The translations under genes were made by a program, and so were the position numbers. From Climacium dendroides (lineage: Eukaryota; Streptophyta; Bryopsida; Hypnales; Climaciaceae): DNA of 64,000 nt. Under the pieces are notes generated by a model, which was not told the origin of the DNA, did no database searches, and worked only from the letters and a program-made list of their open reading frames with translations. The DNA lies in NCBI GenBank assembly GCA_950106755.1, contig OX467082.1:3162001-3226000 (forward strand). Reading direction: 5' to 3'. How positions within the stretch are numbered: the first letter of the stretch is position 1; each line of letters starts with the position of its first letter. Shown here in pieces: positions 50,601-62,389 of this stretch.

Positions 50601-53600
50601 CCCCAGCATACGTAGCTCAAAATTCCATGCATGCTGGGCTGTGCGGGGATGGTGGGCAGCATGCTAAGCCTGCTTTAGAGCTGCTGCATTGGCGGACAAA
50701 CCCTGCAGCTGGTGGATGACCACAAGGCTGCTTACCTGGGCCCATGCAGGAGGAGGTTGAAACTACTCTCAAAGCTGCGGGCCAACTCCATCCGTTGGCA
50801 CTTCTGTACGAAACCAAAGGCATTCTGCCGTTGGCCGTGCAAGTTTGGCAAACTTTGGCCCTGGACAGTGGTGTTGGAGACTCTCAAATGGTGGCCGCCA
50901 GAGAAGCAGCTCGCTTGCTGGAGTCATCATCTGATAGTGCTCTTGTTTTAAAACACGTTGAATGGGTAAGATATTGGATTGAGTATTAGAACTTGATTCA
51001 GCATTGTGGTTCTAAAATGATTACTCCATATTATTATGCTTATGCTTTTGTATTTTTTTTTTAAATGTTGTCCATTGAATCAGATTGATGGGTTTTGCTA
51101 GCGCAGCTTTTGTTGCTTTTTTTTCCTTGTCCAGTATAAGTTACCATGAATATTTGGAACGGGTTATACAATTGAGTCATCGTGCTGCAGCTTTTACATT
51201 TGGATCAAAAGTTGGCGTTGACAGTGTTAACTTCATCACGGCGATCCCAGTGTCTTCCACCTGGTTTGTGAATCAACTGATAACATTTCCTGTTGCTTTA
51301 TGTCGATCACTTGTTGTGGGAAACATTTAGGGCGTCACTGTATCTTGATCACGGGTAATCAGCCTATTGCTCGGTGAAGTGTGCTCGTTGCGGTATTAAT
51401 TATTTTGTCCTATCTCCTTCCCATGCGCATAACAGGTGATGTGCTGACCCTGCTCAACGATGCGGATGGGCTCGTACGTCAGAGGTGAAGCAGATCTCCA
51501 TCCTTATTTTTCTCATATCTTACAGTTTAGCAATAGTATATTGAAATTACTGTCTTTGTAGAGTAAGAAGATCTTTTAATGAGATATATGGGCATCTTCC
51601 GACATATGTGACATGTTTTTGTTTCATAGATGTGAAACGAATTTCCTATCAAATGAGTATCTGATTATCTTGCTTGTTTTGTGGTTCTCAGATATTTGCA
51701 GTGGTTAATACAAGAGAATGGACCAGACGCCGCTCTATATCACACAGAACTCGCCCTTTCTTTAGCTAAAGTAGCACTGGACAGTCTCCCTCCAAACTCC
51801 AACCATGACGAAGAGGACTTTAAGGAGACCAAATTCTCTCCAAAAAATGACCATTCGCTTACAAGGCGGCCTTCTATGAATCACGATGTAGTGAGAGACA
51901 TGTTACAGAATTTTTTAGCTGCATCGGATGAGTATGAAGCTGACGAGGTTTTATCATTGATCCAGGGGTCTGAACTTTGGAGGGAGCAAGTAAGTTCCTA
52001 TTATATTTGGATGTCAACACGCTTGATTGTTCTTGTTCTAGCTGCAAAGTAAAATTGAACAGCAATATGATTAGAGTAGTGTCGGTCTTGGTAGTACCTG
52101 CTTGTAGCGATGTGTGTTAGTTGGCATTATGAACTTTGGTTTTCTATATGGTGAACTGATGTACTGATATAGAATATTGTTCGAGTTTGTTTTTTCGTAG
52201 GCTTTAGGCTTGTGGCCACGAAATGATGCTGGCATTCTTATATGGCTGTGCAGGTTATTTTGCATCAAAAGCTGGGAGATGAAACTGTCGCTCTCCAGAT
52301 TCTGGCCTTGTATGTGTCCTCCAGGCCGTTGTCCCTTGGACCTTTTTGGTTGTACCCGTTAGTAGAGATATTGATCGTATCTTTTAGTTGACGATAAATA
52401 ACGAATGCAGTTGGATCAAGTTTTCTGATTAGTAGCTGTGTCTATTCCTTGTCCAACCCGAACTTGAATAAATATTGCGTCATCTAAGTTTGGCACCTTG
52501 GGGCCTTCTTTACTACTGTTATAATATAGGCGTCAATGCACTTCGTATGTCTTTTTGCAATATTATAAATCTTAGAAGGTGTTTTCTGTGCTTCAGGAAG
52601 CTAGAGGATAGTGAAGGAGCTAGGAGCTACTGTGCAAAGCTGGGCAGACCTGAGGTTTATTTGCAGTGAGTACCCCATTTTACTTGGCAACTCTTTTTTT
52701 GTGTCCATATGGTCAAATAACTGCTTGGGCGGATTTTTTTCTTTCTATCACTATTGAATGTGGGGTGTTGCGGTATTCCGATCATCTCGGGATCGGATGT
52801 TGTATGGTTGACATTGTATCCGTTTTAGTGGGGGGTGACTCCGATTGTATGATCTTGGGCGACAATTTTGTGCAGCTTCAATTTTGTAGGTTGGTTTTCT
52901 GCTGCTCTGACAGCTGTGCACCTCTCAAAGGCTTCCTTATAACTAGAGATGGGATGGCACATCAAGGCAGCCGAATGCATGTTTTGCTTTTGCTTGCTAA
53001 TATGGGTTATCTCCTGCACAGATTGTTGGACATGTATTTAAAGCCGGGAGAAGGAAGAGAACCAATGCATGACGCTGCTGTGCGTCTCTTACATTGTCAT
53101 GGCGCATCCCTGGACCCGCTGAAAGTACTGGAGGTTCGTCTTCAACATGTCTAATCAAGTCTTAATTTAAAATGTAGAGAACCATATGTGAATGTAACGC
53201 GATCGTTCTTTGGATACTAGTATTAGAATGAAGCAATCTTTTACGAAACCAATCTGTTGTGACTTTCTATCTGTGTTTCTGTATATGCTGAGAGTCTTGT
53301 TTCTGTGCAGGCTTTGTCTCCTGGAATGTCACTTTCCTTGGCTTCTCAGACCATATCACGCATGCTACGTGCACGTGTGCATCGACATCGGGAGGGCCAG
53401 GTATTTATTTTGATAATGGATTTTGACTCACAATCAGCGATAATCGTTTTTTAAATATAGTACCAATGTTTAGTAACTGAGCATATGGTAGATTTTTCTT
53501 ATTTTGTGGTTTGGCAGATCGTTAAACATATCAATAGACACAACAACCTGGAGGCTAGAGTTGATCGTGTGGAGGAAAGATCACGACAAGTTTGCATTAC

Positions 53601-54148
53601 CGATGACACTATCTGTGGTCGCTGCCACGCTCGCATAGGCACCAAGTTGTTTGTACTATATCCCGACAATTCAATTGTCTGCTACAAGGTACTGTGGCCA
53701 TCATCCTAATCTTCGCAATGTCTGTTTTTTTTGCAGAAATAGTAAACTAATGAACCGGAATAGACATTTTTTTGTTTTAGAAGATTCTGTTTTTTCCATT
53801 CTGACCCTAGAATATGCAAATTGCATGATTAGTGAAAGAAGTGTAAGTCAGAGCAGAGATCCCTGTGTGCTTTTATGTCTGACCCAGTTTTTAGACAGCT
53901 TGGTCTCTATCCGTGGGGACGGTGTAAATACCTGCAAGTATCTCTGAGAGTGGTAACGGAATTTTATCGAAGGTTGTAAAAGTTTGAAATCAGGCACAAT
54001 TATCCGTTCTGAGTGGCAGCTGTTTGTCTGGATGCAGTGCTCACGGTTGTATGGGGAGAACATTAGCCCAATCACTGGACAAGACTTCTTGAAGGAACCT
54101 GCTTCAAGACGGTCACACACTTTGACAAGGACTACTAGTTCAATTTAG
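47647..54148 (+). CDS. VPS3: VPS3 / TGFBRAP1-like vacuolar sorting protein, 14 exons
   Basis: Exons: 47647-49050, 49368-49649, 49904-50106, 50225-50366, 50750-50965, 51191-51263, 51436-51484, 51692-51989, 52254-52309, 52597-52665, 53022-53133, 53311-53400, 53518-53688, 54038-54148. The joined frame is open, 1091 aa, near the size of plant VPS3. Exon 1 covers the N-terminal CNH (citron homology) region. The middle part is the helical solenoid of Vps39/TRAP1-type proteins (RYLQWLIQENG, SLIQGSELW, QLLDMYLKPGEG, RLLHCHGASLDPLKVL). The C-terminus has the zinc motif C1031-x2-C1034 with C1053-x2-C1056, the last pair spanning an intron. VPS3 is a CORVET subunit that tethers vesicles and activates Rab5/Rab7-type GTPases on the way to the vacuole. 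The 73-nt exon 6 and 49-nt exon 7 were placed by phase and by the conserved run LALTVLTS...LPPGDVL. The start is the first in-frame ATG. Confidence 0.9.
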
Positions 54149-55103
54149 GTGATGTACTGCATTTTTGTGTATCCTATGTAGATGGTCCTCTGGTGGGTCA
54201 CGCCAAGTTGTATATTGCTTTAGGCGAGTCATTATTTCCGCTTACTTCTATTATAATAGTGGAGCAACCAATGAGATTTGATAACCTATGAGGAGATATT
54301 CGATTACCTCACGTCCCAGAAATCTGGGGGATCCTGTTTTATCAGAGAAATTCCCGTTTCTTTCCTCATTAGCACTGATTTAATGTGGATGGGATGGAAT
54401 TGAAGGCAAAGTGGTTATCTGGTCCTTTGATATGATTTTTGTTTAGTGGGCATGAAGCATCTCGTCTATTGTGCGATTCCCCTGGTAGCTCGGTTGGTTA
54501 GAAGAATTGCAAAAGACTGTCATTGAAAAGAGAGATTTCCTAGCCAGGTAGGGAGAATGCTAGGTGATGGAGCCAAAAGGACGCAGACCTGAAACACTAC
54601 CGGCCCAATCCCTAGAGTAAATATAAGACATGACCCTCTCATGTTGCTTGCATTGCCACATTGTGCAATGCTATGGGAGAAGTTATGAACCTTTTTCTCC
54701 CAGAGAGCTGTTGATCTTCAAGAGGTAACAGCCTTGATTTAGATTGGAGGAGGGTTATGTCTCATAACCGTTTGGGGCCTCCTGGCCCGTGACTGGTTAT
54801 GTCACACATGTTATTTGGAAATTTGACAAACCATTCAATATATGGTCTGATATTTATTTCTACGCTACGTATGATTGAATATATGGTTTGATATTTATTT
54901 CTAAGCCATGATTGATATTCATGAATCTCTACCATGCTAATTTTTTAATACGGCCTTACTACAGTAACTTCTCGAATGGTTGGTATAAAACAAGCAAGGA
55001 CCTTTGTTGCAAAACCGACTTGTTTGAAATTTTGAATAACATGTTTTGAATAACATACCGCTAACCCTTCATAGGAAAACGAAATGGTTGTGAACATAAC
55101 CTT
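54149..55103. other. VPS3-like 3' flank
   Basis: This is probable 3' untranslated and intergenic sequence with no gene. A 40-bp near-repeat (ATATGGTNTGATATTTATTTC) occurs twice at about 54838 and 54880. Confidence 0.4.
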
Positions 55104-55269
55104 ACGAGTCCACCTAGGAAAGGTGAACTATAAATCGGGCAATGATTTTTCACCTTCCCAAACTTTTTCATTTGGTTAATGTGACTACGAGTCCACCTAG
55201 GAAAGGTGAACTATAAATCGGGCAATGATTTTTCACCTTCCCAAACTTTTTCATTTGGTTAATGTGACT
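55104..55269. repeat. Perfect 83-bp tandem duplication
   Basis: The 83-bp unit 55104-55186, beginning ACGAGTCCACCTAGGAAAGG and ending AATGTGACT, is repeated without a mismatch at 55187-55269. Perfect identity means a very recent event, or an assembly artefact. Confidence 0.95.
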
Positions 55270-56411
55270 GAATTTCCTGCAAAGTATCCAAGAGTATTTA
55301 TCTATGACAATTGATGAAGTTGCGGGGACAATTGCACTTGTAGATTTCGAATAACTCCTCTGTAATGGAATTGTGCTTGTACCCCGAGGATAGAGAAGCT
55401 TTAAATTAGTGAAATGGAGCTTGCAACATCTCACCACCGATGTCGACTCGCCTAAACGATTGATACAATTACATGGCAAAACACACTAGCAAAGACACAC
55501 TCCAAGTTTGCAGGATGCAGACACATAAATCATAAATCATTGAGTATTTCTTCACAATATGCCACATAATTCATCTACATACTAAATTACGGCCAAAAAA
55601 AGGGATCGTCTTGATATCATAATCCTACGGAAAGGTTCAAGATTAAAGGTTTCTTGGTACAGTAAGATAATTCAAAGCGGCCGCACATTGCAGTAGGAGA
55701 CACTGACGATGAGGTGAACACCATACATGGCAGATCCTCTACTAAATAATATCTATACTCACACAGACCACCGTTGCTCTCAAATTGACACAACTCTCGA
55801 TTCAAATCTCATCGGCAGTATTCCTGTGGGAAATCCACAACTGAAATTCGCAATACCTGTAGTCAAGGAAAATTTGTAACTTGACAAAATTGATTGGTAA
55901 TATAAAATACAGCCCGTTCTCGAGCAGATTTCTCGCTCGAGTGAAAAAAATGCTGCATATTGGAGGTAGCGCTCTATGGTGTCCAGAATCTATTCTGGCA
56001 CGACACCACTCAAATAACTCTATGATATCATCCTCGATTCTCCTCAGGGCCTACAAACAAAATCTACTCGTGGTCTTCTGTATTCTCTTGTCAATGAATG
56101 AGGAGCATTTTCTTCCTTATCGTCGATTCCACTCAATCGTCGTCAAACCCTAAATCTTGGAAACAACTGCTGCGAGCCTGAAAGGAGGTGAGACTAAGCA
56201 ACTACCGGAACTGGTGCAAAGCAGGGAGTTACTACTGCAGTTACCTTCATCTTGCACCACCACGTATCTCCTTGCTACATCAAACTCTGGAACATGATAT
56301 TCCTGAGTTACGAAACATCTCCCAGACAACAAGGACCATCTTGAACTCCAGCTGCATGATTGCCAGAGCTCACGCACATTGAATCTTTCACAAACTCCTG
56401 CAAAAGATATT
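55270..56411. other. Spacer between the convergent VPS3-like and EBP2 genes
   Basis: No coding gene is supported. The part near 56160-56411 is probably the 3' untranslated region of EBP2 on the minus strand. An AAACCCTAA word at about 56146-56154 resembles a telobox but has no gene start next to it. Confidence 0.4.
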
Positions 56412-57344
56412 CTATGACCTACCTCTTCCCCTTCCTCGACCCCCACCCCTAGTTCTACCACCGCCTCTACCTCTACCGCCGCCTCCTCCTCTACTCTTCC
56501 CTTTAAAACTGGCCTTGAATCCACTTTCATCAGCTGTAGAGTCTGCAGTGTTCCTCTTGGACATGCCTTTCCTGCCACCATAGCCAAACTTGGCATCTCG
56601 CGACTCCCTACTGCCTCGTCCCCCCCCTCGTCCTCCTCCTCGTCCTCGTCCTCCTCTCCCACGATCAGCATCACGTCCTTTACCGCCAGTCCTGTCCCAC
56701 GGCGAAGCATTCACTTTCTGCTTCTTCGCAGCCCTTCCTTCGCCTTCAACATCAAACGGCTCCTCCCCATCCGCAAAACCCGAGTCACTTCGCCCTTTCC
56801 TCCATTTCTTCACACTCTCGATATCCTTCTTCTTCTGCTGCGTCCGCTCCTTAAGCTTCTCCGCCTGCACTTCCTTCCCATACTTCTTCGCCTCCCGCTG
56901 CTTACGCCGCTCCTCCGACTCCTCCATCTGCTTCTTCTGGTACAGCAGTTTGTCCTTGATCTTGAGCATGTGCGTGTCGCTCTTAATCATCTCCGCATAG
57001 TAATCCGCGGGCCTCAGAAACGGAACACTAAGCTCCTGCAGTTTCAAATACGCTTCCCGAGCGCCTTCCAACCCTTGCGTGTAGAATGACATCTCTCGCG
57101 TCAAGTCGTCGTTCACATCCACCGGCGCCCCTTCGTGCTCGTAATTTAAAGCCAGGGAGTGCGTCCAGTCGATGCCATCCGGCCATCCGATATCCTCCAA
57201 CTTTTCATGGAGAGCCGCGCTGTTGTAAATTGCGTCGCGGCGAGCCTCTGAGACCGGCTTCTCAGCATCGTCTTCGCTCTCTTCCTCGCTCTCGGTCAAG
57301 TCGATCTCGTCATCGGAAAACTCCTCCATCACGGCAGGAGACAT
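56412..57344 (-). CDS. EBP2: rRNA-processing protein EBP2 homologue
   Basis: A single-exon gene of 310 codons, ATG at 57344-57342 and TAG at 56414-56412. EBP2 acts in the nucleolus in 27S pre-rRNA processing and 60S subunit assembly, and binds the pescadillo-related machinery. The N-terminus (7-28) is acidic, as in the family. The core (about 35-185) contains WPDGIDWTHSLAL and the conserved RPADYYAEMIKSDTHMLKIK segment, then a long Lys/Glu/Arg-rich helix (130-183). The C-terminus carries FGYGGRKGMSKRN (253-265), a known EBP2 signature, between two glycine-arginine-rich blocks (224-247 and 285-309). Such GAR tails occur in nucleolar proteins, and here they are longer than I expect for the family. 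A GTG codon precedes the ATG but is not a plant start. Teloboxes and a site II-like motif lie upstream, typical of ribosome-biogenesis genes. Confidence 0.93.
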   Translation of the reverse strand: MSPAVMEEFSDDEIDLTESEEESEDDAEKPVSEARRDAIYNSAALHEKLEDIGWPDGIDWTHSLALNYEHEGAPVDVNDDLTREMSFYTQGLEGAREAYLKLQELSVPFLRPADYYAEMIKSDTHMLKIKDKLLYQKKQMEESEERRKQREAKKYGKEVQAEKLKERTQQKKKDIESVKKWRKGRSDSGFADGEEPFDVEGEGRAAKKQKVNASPWDRTGGKGRDADRGRGGRGRGGGRGGGRGSRESRDAKFGYGGRKGMSKRNTADSTADESGFKASFKGKSRGGGGGRGRGGGRTRGGGRGRGRGRS

Positions 57345-57455
57345 CACAAACAGAATTCTGAAGGAGACACACGTCTAACAGACCATCAAAAACAGGCAGA
57401 CAGGAGCAATCGGAATGAAAAAGACTGCAAACAACGGCGCCTTCGAGATGCACGC

Positions 57456-57517
57456 TAGGGTTTAAGCCCAAGCCTACAGAATGACAACGTCGAGGAGAAC
57501 AGAGGCTTAAACCCTAA
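57456..57517 (-). promoter_or_regulatory. Telobox and site II-like motifs upstream of EBP2
   Basis: On the minus strand, TGGGCTTAAACCCTA (57470-57456) joins a site II-like TGGGCT with a telobox AAACCCTA, about 112 bp before the EBP2 ATG. A second AAACCCTAA, on the plus strand, lies at 57509-57517. Paired telobox and site II (TGGGCY) elements coordinate ribosomal-protein and nucleolar genes in plants. Function here is inferred from motif and position. Confidence 0.7.
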
Positions 57518-57519
57518 AA

Positions 57520-59670
57520 CGCTATCGGAGCCAGAAAGTGGCTCCTGGATGATTTCTAATTCTGACCAAGGATTGAGATTTATCATCCAATACTTTTTTG
57601 TATTTGTTTGAATATGTGCAGTGGATGGCGGTGGAAATTTTCTTGTAGTAGAGGTGTTAAGGTAACATCACCTAAAAGTAACACTATTTTCAGTCCTACT
57701 ACTTCAAAGGTCAAATAACCAAAAAAATTTGATGAGATTGTTATTAAAATGTAATTCAAGAGGTTTTGTAATTTTCCAATGCTCCAAGTAATATTTGGGT
57801 AATTTTTATATCCTTCTCTTAATCTAAATTTTAGACATTAAAACTTTGTGTATACAATCCAATTTGGGGGCTATTAATTTTTTTTATAAATTTTATAGAA
57901 TGATTTGGAAATTAAATTTATATTAGTATTTTTTAAACTATAATATATATCAAGTGGCGAAATTGAAAAAAAAAAAAAAAAACATTTTTGGTATTTGATA
58001 TGAATTTATTTCACTTATTTTTCATTATTTCATAATAATTTCAAATTTTCATTAAAGAAATTAGAAATTTCAAGAGACATAGAAGACTTTTGATTTCATC
58101 TCTATAAGATAAAAAATTTAAAAATCCACTTATATATAGTGAAAAAATAAACATATAGAGCAAATAACATTTTAATTGAGTTGACAATCTTGGGGTGCAT
58201 TGTTTAGGGGTCAAAATCCTAATTTTTTTGGTTGCTCATATTCCTTACATATTTATAATTGCTTGGTTTTGATGCTCCTCATTAGCAAATTGCACTTGCT
58301 TAAATTTAGATTAAAGAAATTCTAAAGAAATTCAAGTAAGAGGAGGTATGTTATTATTTTGGGCAATGCAAAATGCTATCTTCATTGTAATGATTAACTA
58401 TTTATATTCATGAACGTGGATGAGGCATGTTAAATATACAAAAAAAATTGTTCATTCATCCAAAAAGTGTATAGATTCATCTAAAAAGTGATTCCATTCC
58501 AAATCTTATAGTAGTTCAACAATATCATCCACTACACAATAGGGATCTATTTCTAAATATTCCTCAAAAAAATTGCATCATTTATCAAAGCATTATTGCT
58601 ATAATACTAAAATCCTATTGTCAACTTGTTGGAGGAGTTTGGAGGAGGGCAAAGGGTATTGGTATACTAGATAAGAGCATCTCTACTCTAGTTTTGAAGT
58701 CGATGGTAGAACAACTTAATAAGGGTTTCTTTTTTGGGGGGGGGGGAGGAAACCCACTAGGACATAGCATCTATAAGTCGAGAAATGTTTGGTAGTGGAG
58801 TTAAATGAATTGCAATGGCAAAAGCTTGAAGTTTGTTAAGACAAATGACAATTGCTATTCGGACCCACTAATTTGAAGCACATACTTTGTCTAGATGCAT
58901 CAAATTTTAGGGTATTGAATTACATTTAAATGCAACAAAATGCAATTGGGTTGTAACTAAAGTTTTTCTACAACAAGGAAACTGGCCTATCAACAACAAT
59001 GTTCTTGTTTCTTCAGAACAACTAATAATGACCTCAACACTCCCACATCTTGTTGGGCTATTGAACTTGCTTGAGGGGCTTGGAGTAGAAATACTCTATA
59101 TATTTAAATTAATTATACTAATATTAGAAGTAACGCAAAGTTTGAACCCTTACCAAAATGACAAATTAGTATTCAATTATTTTATTGTTGATTATTAGAG
59201 ATACAATATGAGGTACAATGCCTAATGGTACCCCTTATACAAAATCAACATATATAGCTTTTTGTGAACCACCGCATTGGCTCACAAATTAGAATTAGGG
59301 AAATTTAAACCATTTAGGTGAAATTAGAAGTTAGAAACTATTAGTTGGAGGAACTTAAGCTATAATCATAAATTAGTGAATTTTTCAATAGGTAGGAATG
59401 GAAATGTTAAAACAATAGTGTGAATTTGTAAAGATGCAATTATGCAAAAAAGAAGAGGAAATCCTAGGGAAAAATTAGGACTTTAAAATAAAAAAGACAC
59501 TAATTAAAATTTGATACAATTAGAAAATAAAATACTATGACTAAAAATTAGCATGAGGAGTGAACAACTTTGAAGGGCAAGATTGGAAATACCACAATGA
59601 ATTTGAAGATAAAACTTAGTGGGTTGATGTGAATTTGAGGTGGCTTTTCAAGAAGCCTAGTTTCGCATCA
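57520..59670. other. AT-rich spacer
   Basis: No gene is seen. The sequence has A and T runs, an A-run near 57966-57981 and a G-run near 58736-58747. Confidence 0.4.
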
Positions 59671-59692
59671 TTTGGAGTAAAAAGGAAGATTT

Positions 59693-60075
59693 GGCAGCCG
59701 TTTTAGTGCAAGGAGGTTTTTTGCCAACTTCGCACAAGATGGTCAACTTTGACAAATGAGATCAAGAGGACAGTAATACAAAAGGATCTAAATTTTTAGT
59801 AGGTGATAGATAAGCAAGTCATCTTTCCAAAAAGTCAAGGCTCACTCAAATTGAAGCAAGGATGGAGAATGGGCAGCCGTTTTAGTGCACGAAGGTTTCC
59901 AGCCAACTTCGAGTAAGAGGGTCAACTCTGACGAACAAGATCAAGAGGATAGTAGCACAAAAGGAGATGAATTTTGGGGAGATGATAGATTAGTAAGTCA
60001 ACTTTCCAAAAAGGCAAGGCTCGCCCAAATTGGAGCAAAAATGAAGAATAGGTGGTCGTTTTAGTGCAAAGAGGT
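59693..60075. repeat. Tandem repeat with 179-bp period
   Basis: The motif GGCAGCCGTTTTAGTGCA, or its variant GGTGGTCGTTTTAGTGCA, starts at 59693, 59872 and 60051, exactly 179 bp apart. Between them both units share CAACTTCG, AGATCAAGAGGA, GATGATAGAT-like and AAGTCAACTTTCCAAAAAG-like words. Two full units and the start of a third are present. Confidence 0.85.
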
Positions 60076-60079
60076 CTAC

Positions 60080-62389
60080 TACCCCTAAATTCAAGGAACG
60101 ACTTTGAGGTTTTATGATCATTTGACATTTAATGAACACACTTGTTTAGGATTAGGTGAGTTACCTTTGAATTTTGCATGGCTATTAAAACATGCATAAG
60201 TGAATTAGTCATTGACCCTAGAAGGCCCAAGGACGAATTGGGTTCAAAAGCATCATTGCCTTTGAAGTGTTATAGATTTAAATGTTGCTAAGTTATACAA
60301 ATCTTAAACGTACAATCTTGTAGTGTACATCTTGTAGATAAAATGTACAAAATTTGGAGTCATTTGACCACATAGATTGCAAGATTATAATGTTTTAGTG
60401 TTCAAAATGGATGCTGAAATTTTCCTAGAAACACATTTAGAGGTGAAATTTGATTTCTAAACCTACTTAAATGAAAAAACTTCAAACTATAAAATGGTTC
60501 AAAACTACCTTAGAAACACATTGGTGAAAGAAAATACCATTCAATTGACTCATTGTGCTGCAAAATGGCTTTGAAGTGTCAAGAAAGAGGACAAAAAGTT
60601 ACACCAAAGGCTAAACCTCCTTCTACAAAAATGCTTCTCAGTGACTCAAAACTTCTTGGATTGATATAAAATTTTAGCCACACAAACTATACTAACATGT
60701 GCAACTTTTCCAATAAAAATGATTGGAAATGGAATTTGTATGAAGAAGAAACAAGTTGCCGAAGTTCATTGTACTCCAAAAATGTTGGGATTTTGAACTT
60801 TGAATTGCTCCTAAATATTCAATACAACTTGGATTGACATGAAAATTTTACTGCAATAACTAGACTTAAAGGGGAACAAAATCCAAAAAATTTATTGAAA
60901 ATGAACTTTGGATGAAGAAGATACAAGGCCCCAAAGTTGCAACCCTAAGATGCAGTTTGCTAAACTCAAATTGAAGTTGTGAACTTTGATTGGATTCCAA
61001 AAATTCAATAAATTTTGGATTGATCCGAAAATTTTACCACATAAAGTAGAAGAGAACTAGCCCATGGAATCCATTCCCACAACTCCTAGTCAAGATTTTC
61101 ACCTTTGAGAACTACACTTTCTATTACACTGCTAGACAAAGCAAGTAAACATACACAAGCTTGATGTTGAAACACTATGCAATATCCCTATCCATATACC
61201 AACCATATTGGATAGTCGCAAAAATATGTGGGGTGAATGCTTGATTTACCAAAAGAAATTAGAAGATTAATTTTGTAAAACTCTTTCTATTCAACCACTC
61301 ATTCACGTAGCATGGAACAATTGTCCTTGAAGAAATCTTGTTTTTTTCATCTATTCAAATGTTTGTAGATTCTTGTGTTAGTCTTCTTATGCAATTGCAT
61401 TTATACAGTATAGATTTTTAGAACTTTTCTTTGCAAATATTTTATGGATATGGGGCACAAATACACTTGACCTCAAAAATGAACTTTTTCACTTCAAAAT
61501 GACCCTTCAAAATCAACTTGAATAAATAAGTAAAATAAAAATCTCAAAAAATCACCATGTTAGAACTTAACATTCACAACTTAGAGATAAAATAATTATT
61601 ATTATAAAATTACAAATACTCAACCTATAATTAATTTGAGAAGGAATTTCTAATTTTTGGTTTAAATTTAATTGAAAAATATTGATTAGTGCTACAATTG
61701 GTCTAATTGTACAGATATGGTTTATACAACTTTTGTTTCAAATTCATCATTAGATTATTATTCCTAAATTGTGTTTTATAATAGCATATAAATGTTTTTC
61801 TTGCTCAATGTCAATTGTAGGATCTTAAATGAACATTCTCTTCATTTATGCCAATTTCTTTGGATTGGACCTCTTTGCCTCTCTGTTTTATAATACAACT
61901 TTTTTTATTTTTGGAATTTGAACTACCACTTGATCTAAATCTCTCACTTAAGGTTTGTTTGCACTTGGTGTTAAAGAGTGTTGTTATTGAAGTTCTTAGG
62001 AATGAATTTAGACCTACTTCTAGACTAGATTCATAGTGCAAACATCACCCCTAAGACCAAGTGCAAACACCCCTTTAGTCTTTGAAGTACTATTAAGACG
62101 ATGTTAGAAAATAGAGTTAGTTTAAAACTAAGATCTAACTTACTTCTCAACTCTTCTATAAGTTAACTTTGACACCAAGTGGGAATTAATTTTAAAAATA
62201 AAAAATAAAACTACAAATACAGTTTGATGTATGTATTAATGTATTATATCAATAATTTTCATGCTATGTGTTTAAACTTGTATTCATTTAGGATTGGATT
62301 CTGAAACCAAATTCTATTATGTTTTGATTAATTCATTACTTGAATTTCCAGTACTATACAATTTATTATTGTAAAATTTTGGGATCACT
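60080..62389. other. AT-rich spacer with dispersed repeats
   Basis: No gene is seen before the PLATZ ATG. The segment 61330-61790 is a diverged direct copy of 20240-20690, sharing AGATTCTTGTGTTAGT, TTTCTTTGCAAAT, TTGACCT and a TTTTATAAT end. Confidence 0.45.

Noticed and set aside
51085..51330. 81-codon frame inside the VPS3-like gene
   Set aside because: It lies in a different frame from the conserved LALTVLTS exon (51191-51263) and does not resemble VPS3.
54480..54560. tRNA-like start (GGTAGCTCGGTTGGTTAGAA)
   Set aside because: It resembles a tRNA A box, but no B box (GGTTCGAATCC type), anticodon stem or closing acceptor stem follows.
56150..56710. 186-codon minus-strand frame overlapping EBP2
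   Set aside because: It is the alternative frame of the glycine-arginine-rich EBP2 tail and is low in complexity.
57086..57361. Plus-strand frames opposite the EBP2 coding region
   Set aside because: They are complementary shadows of a well-identified gene.
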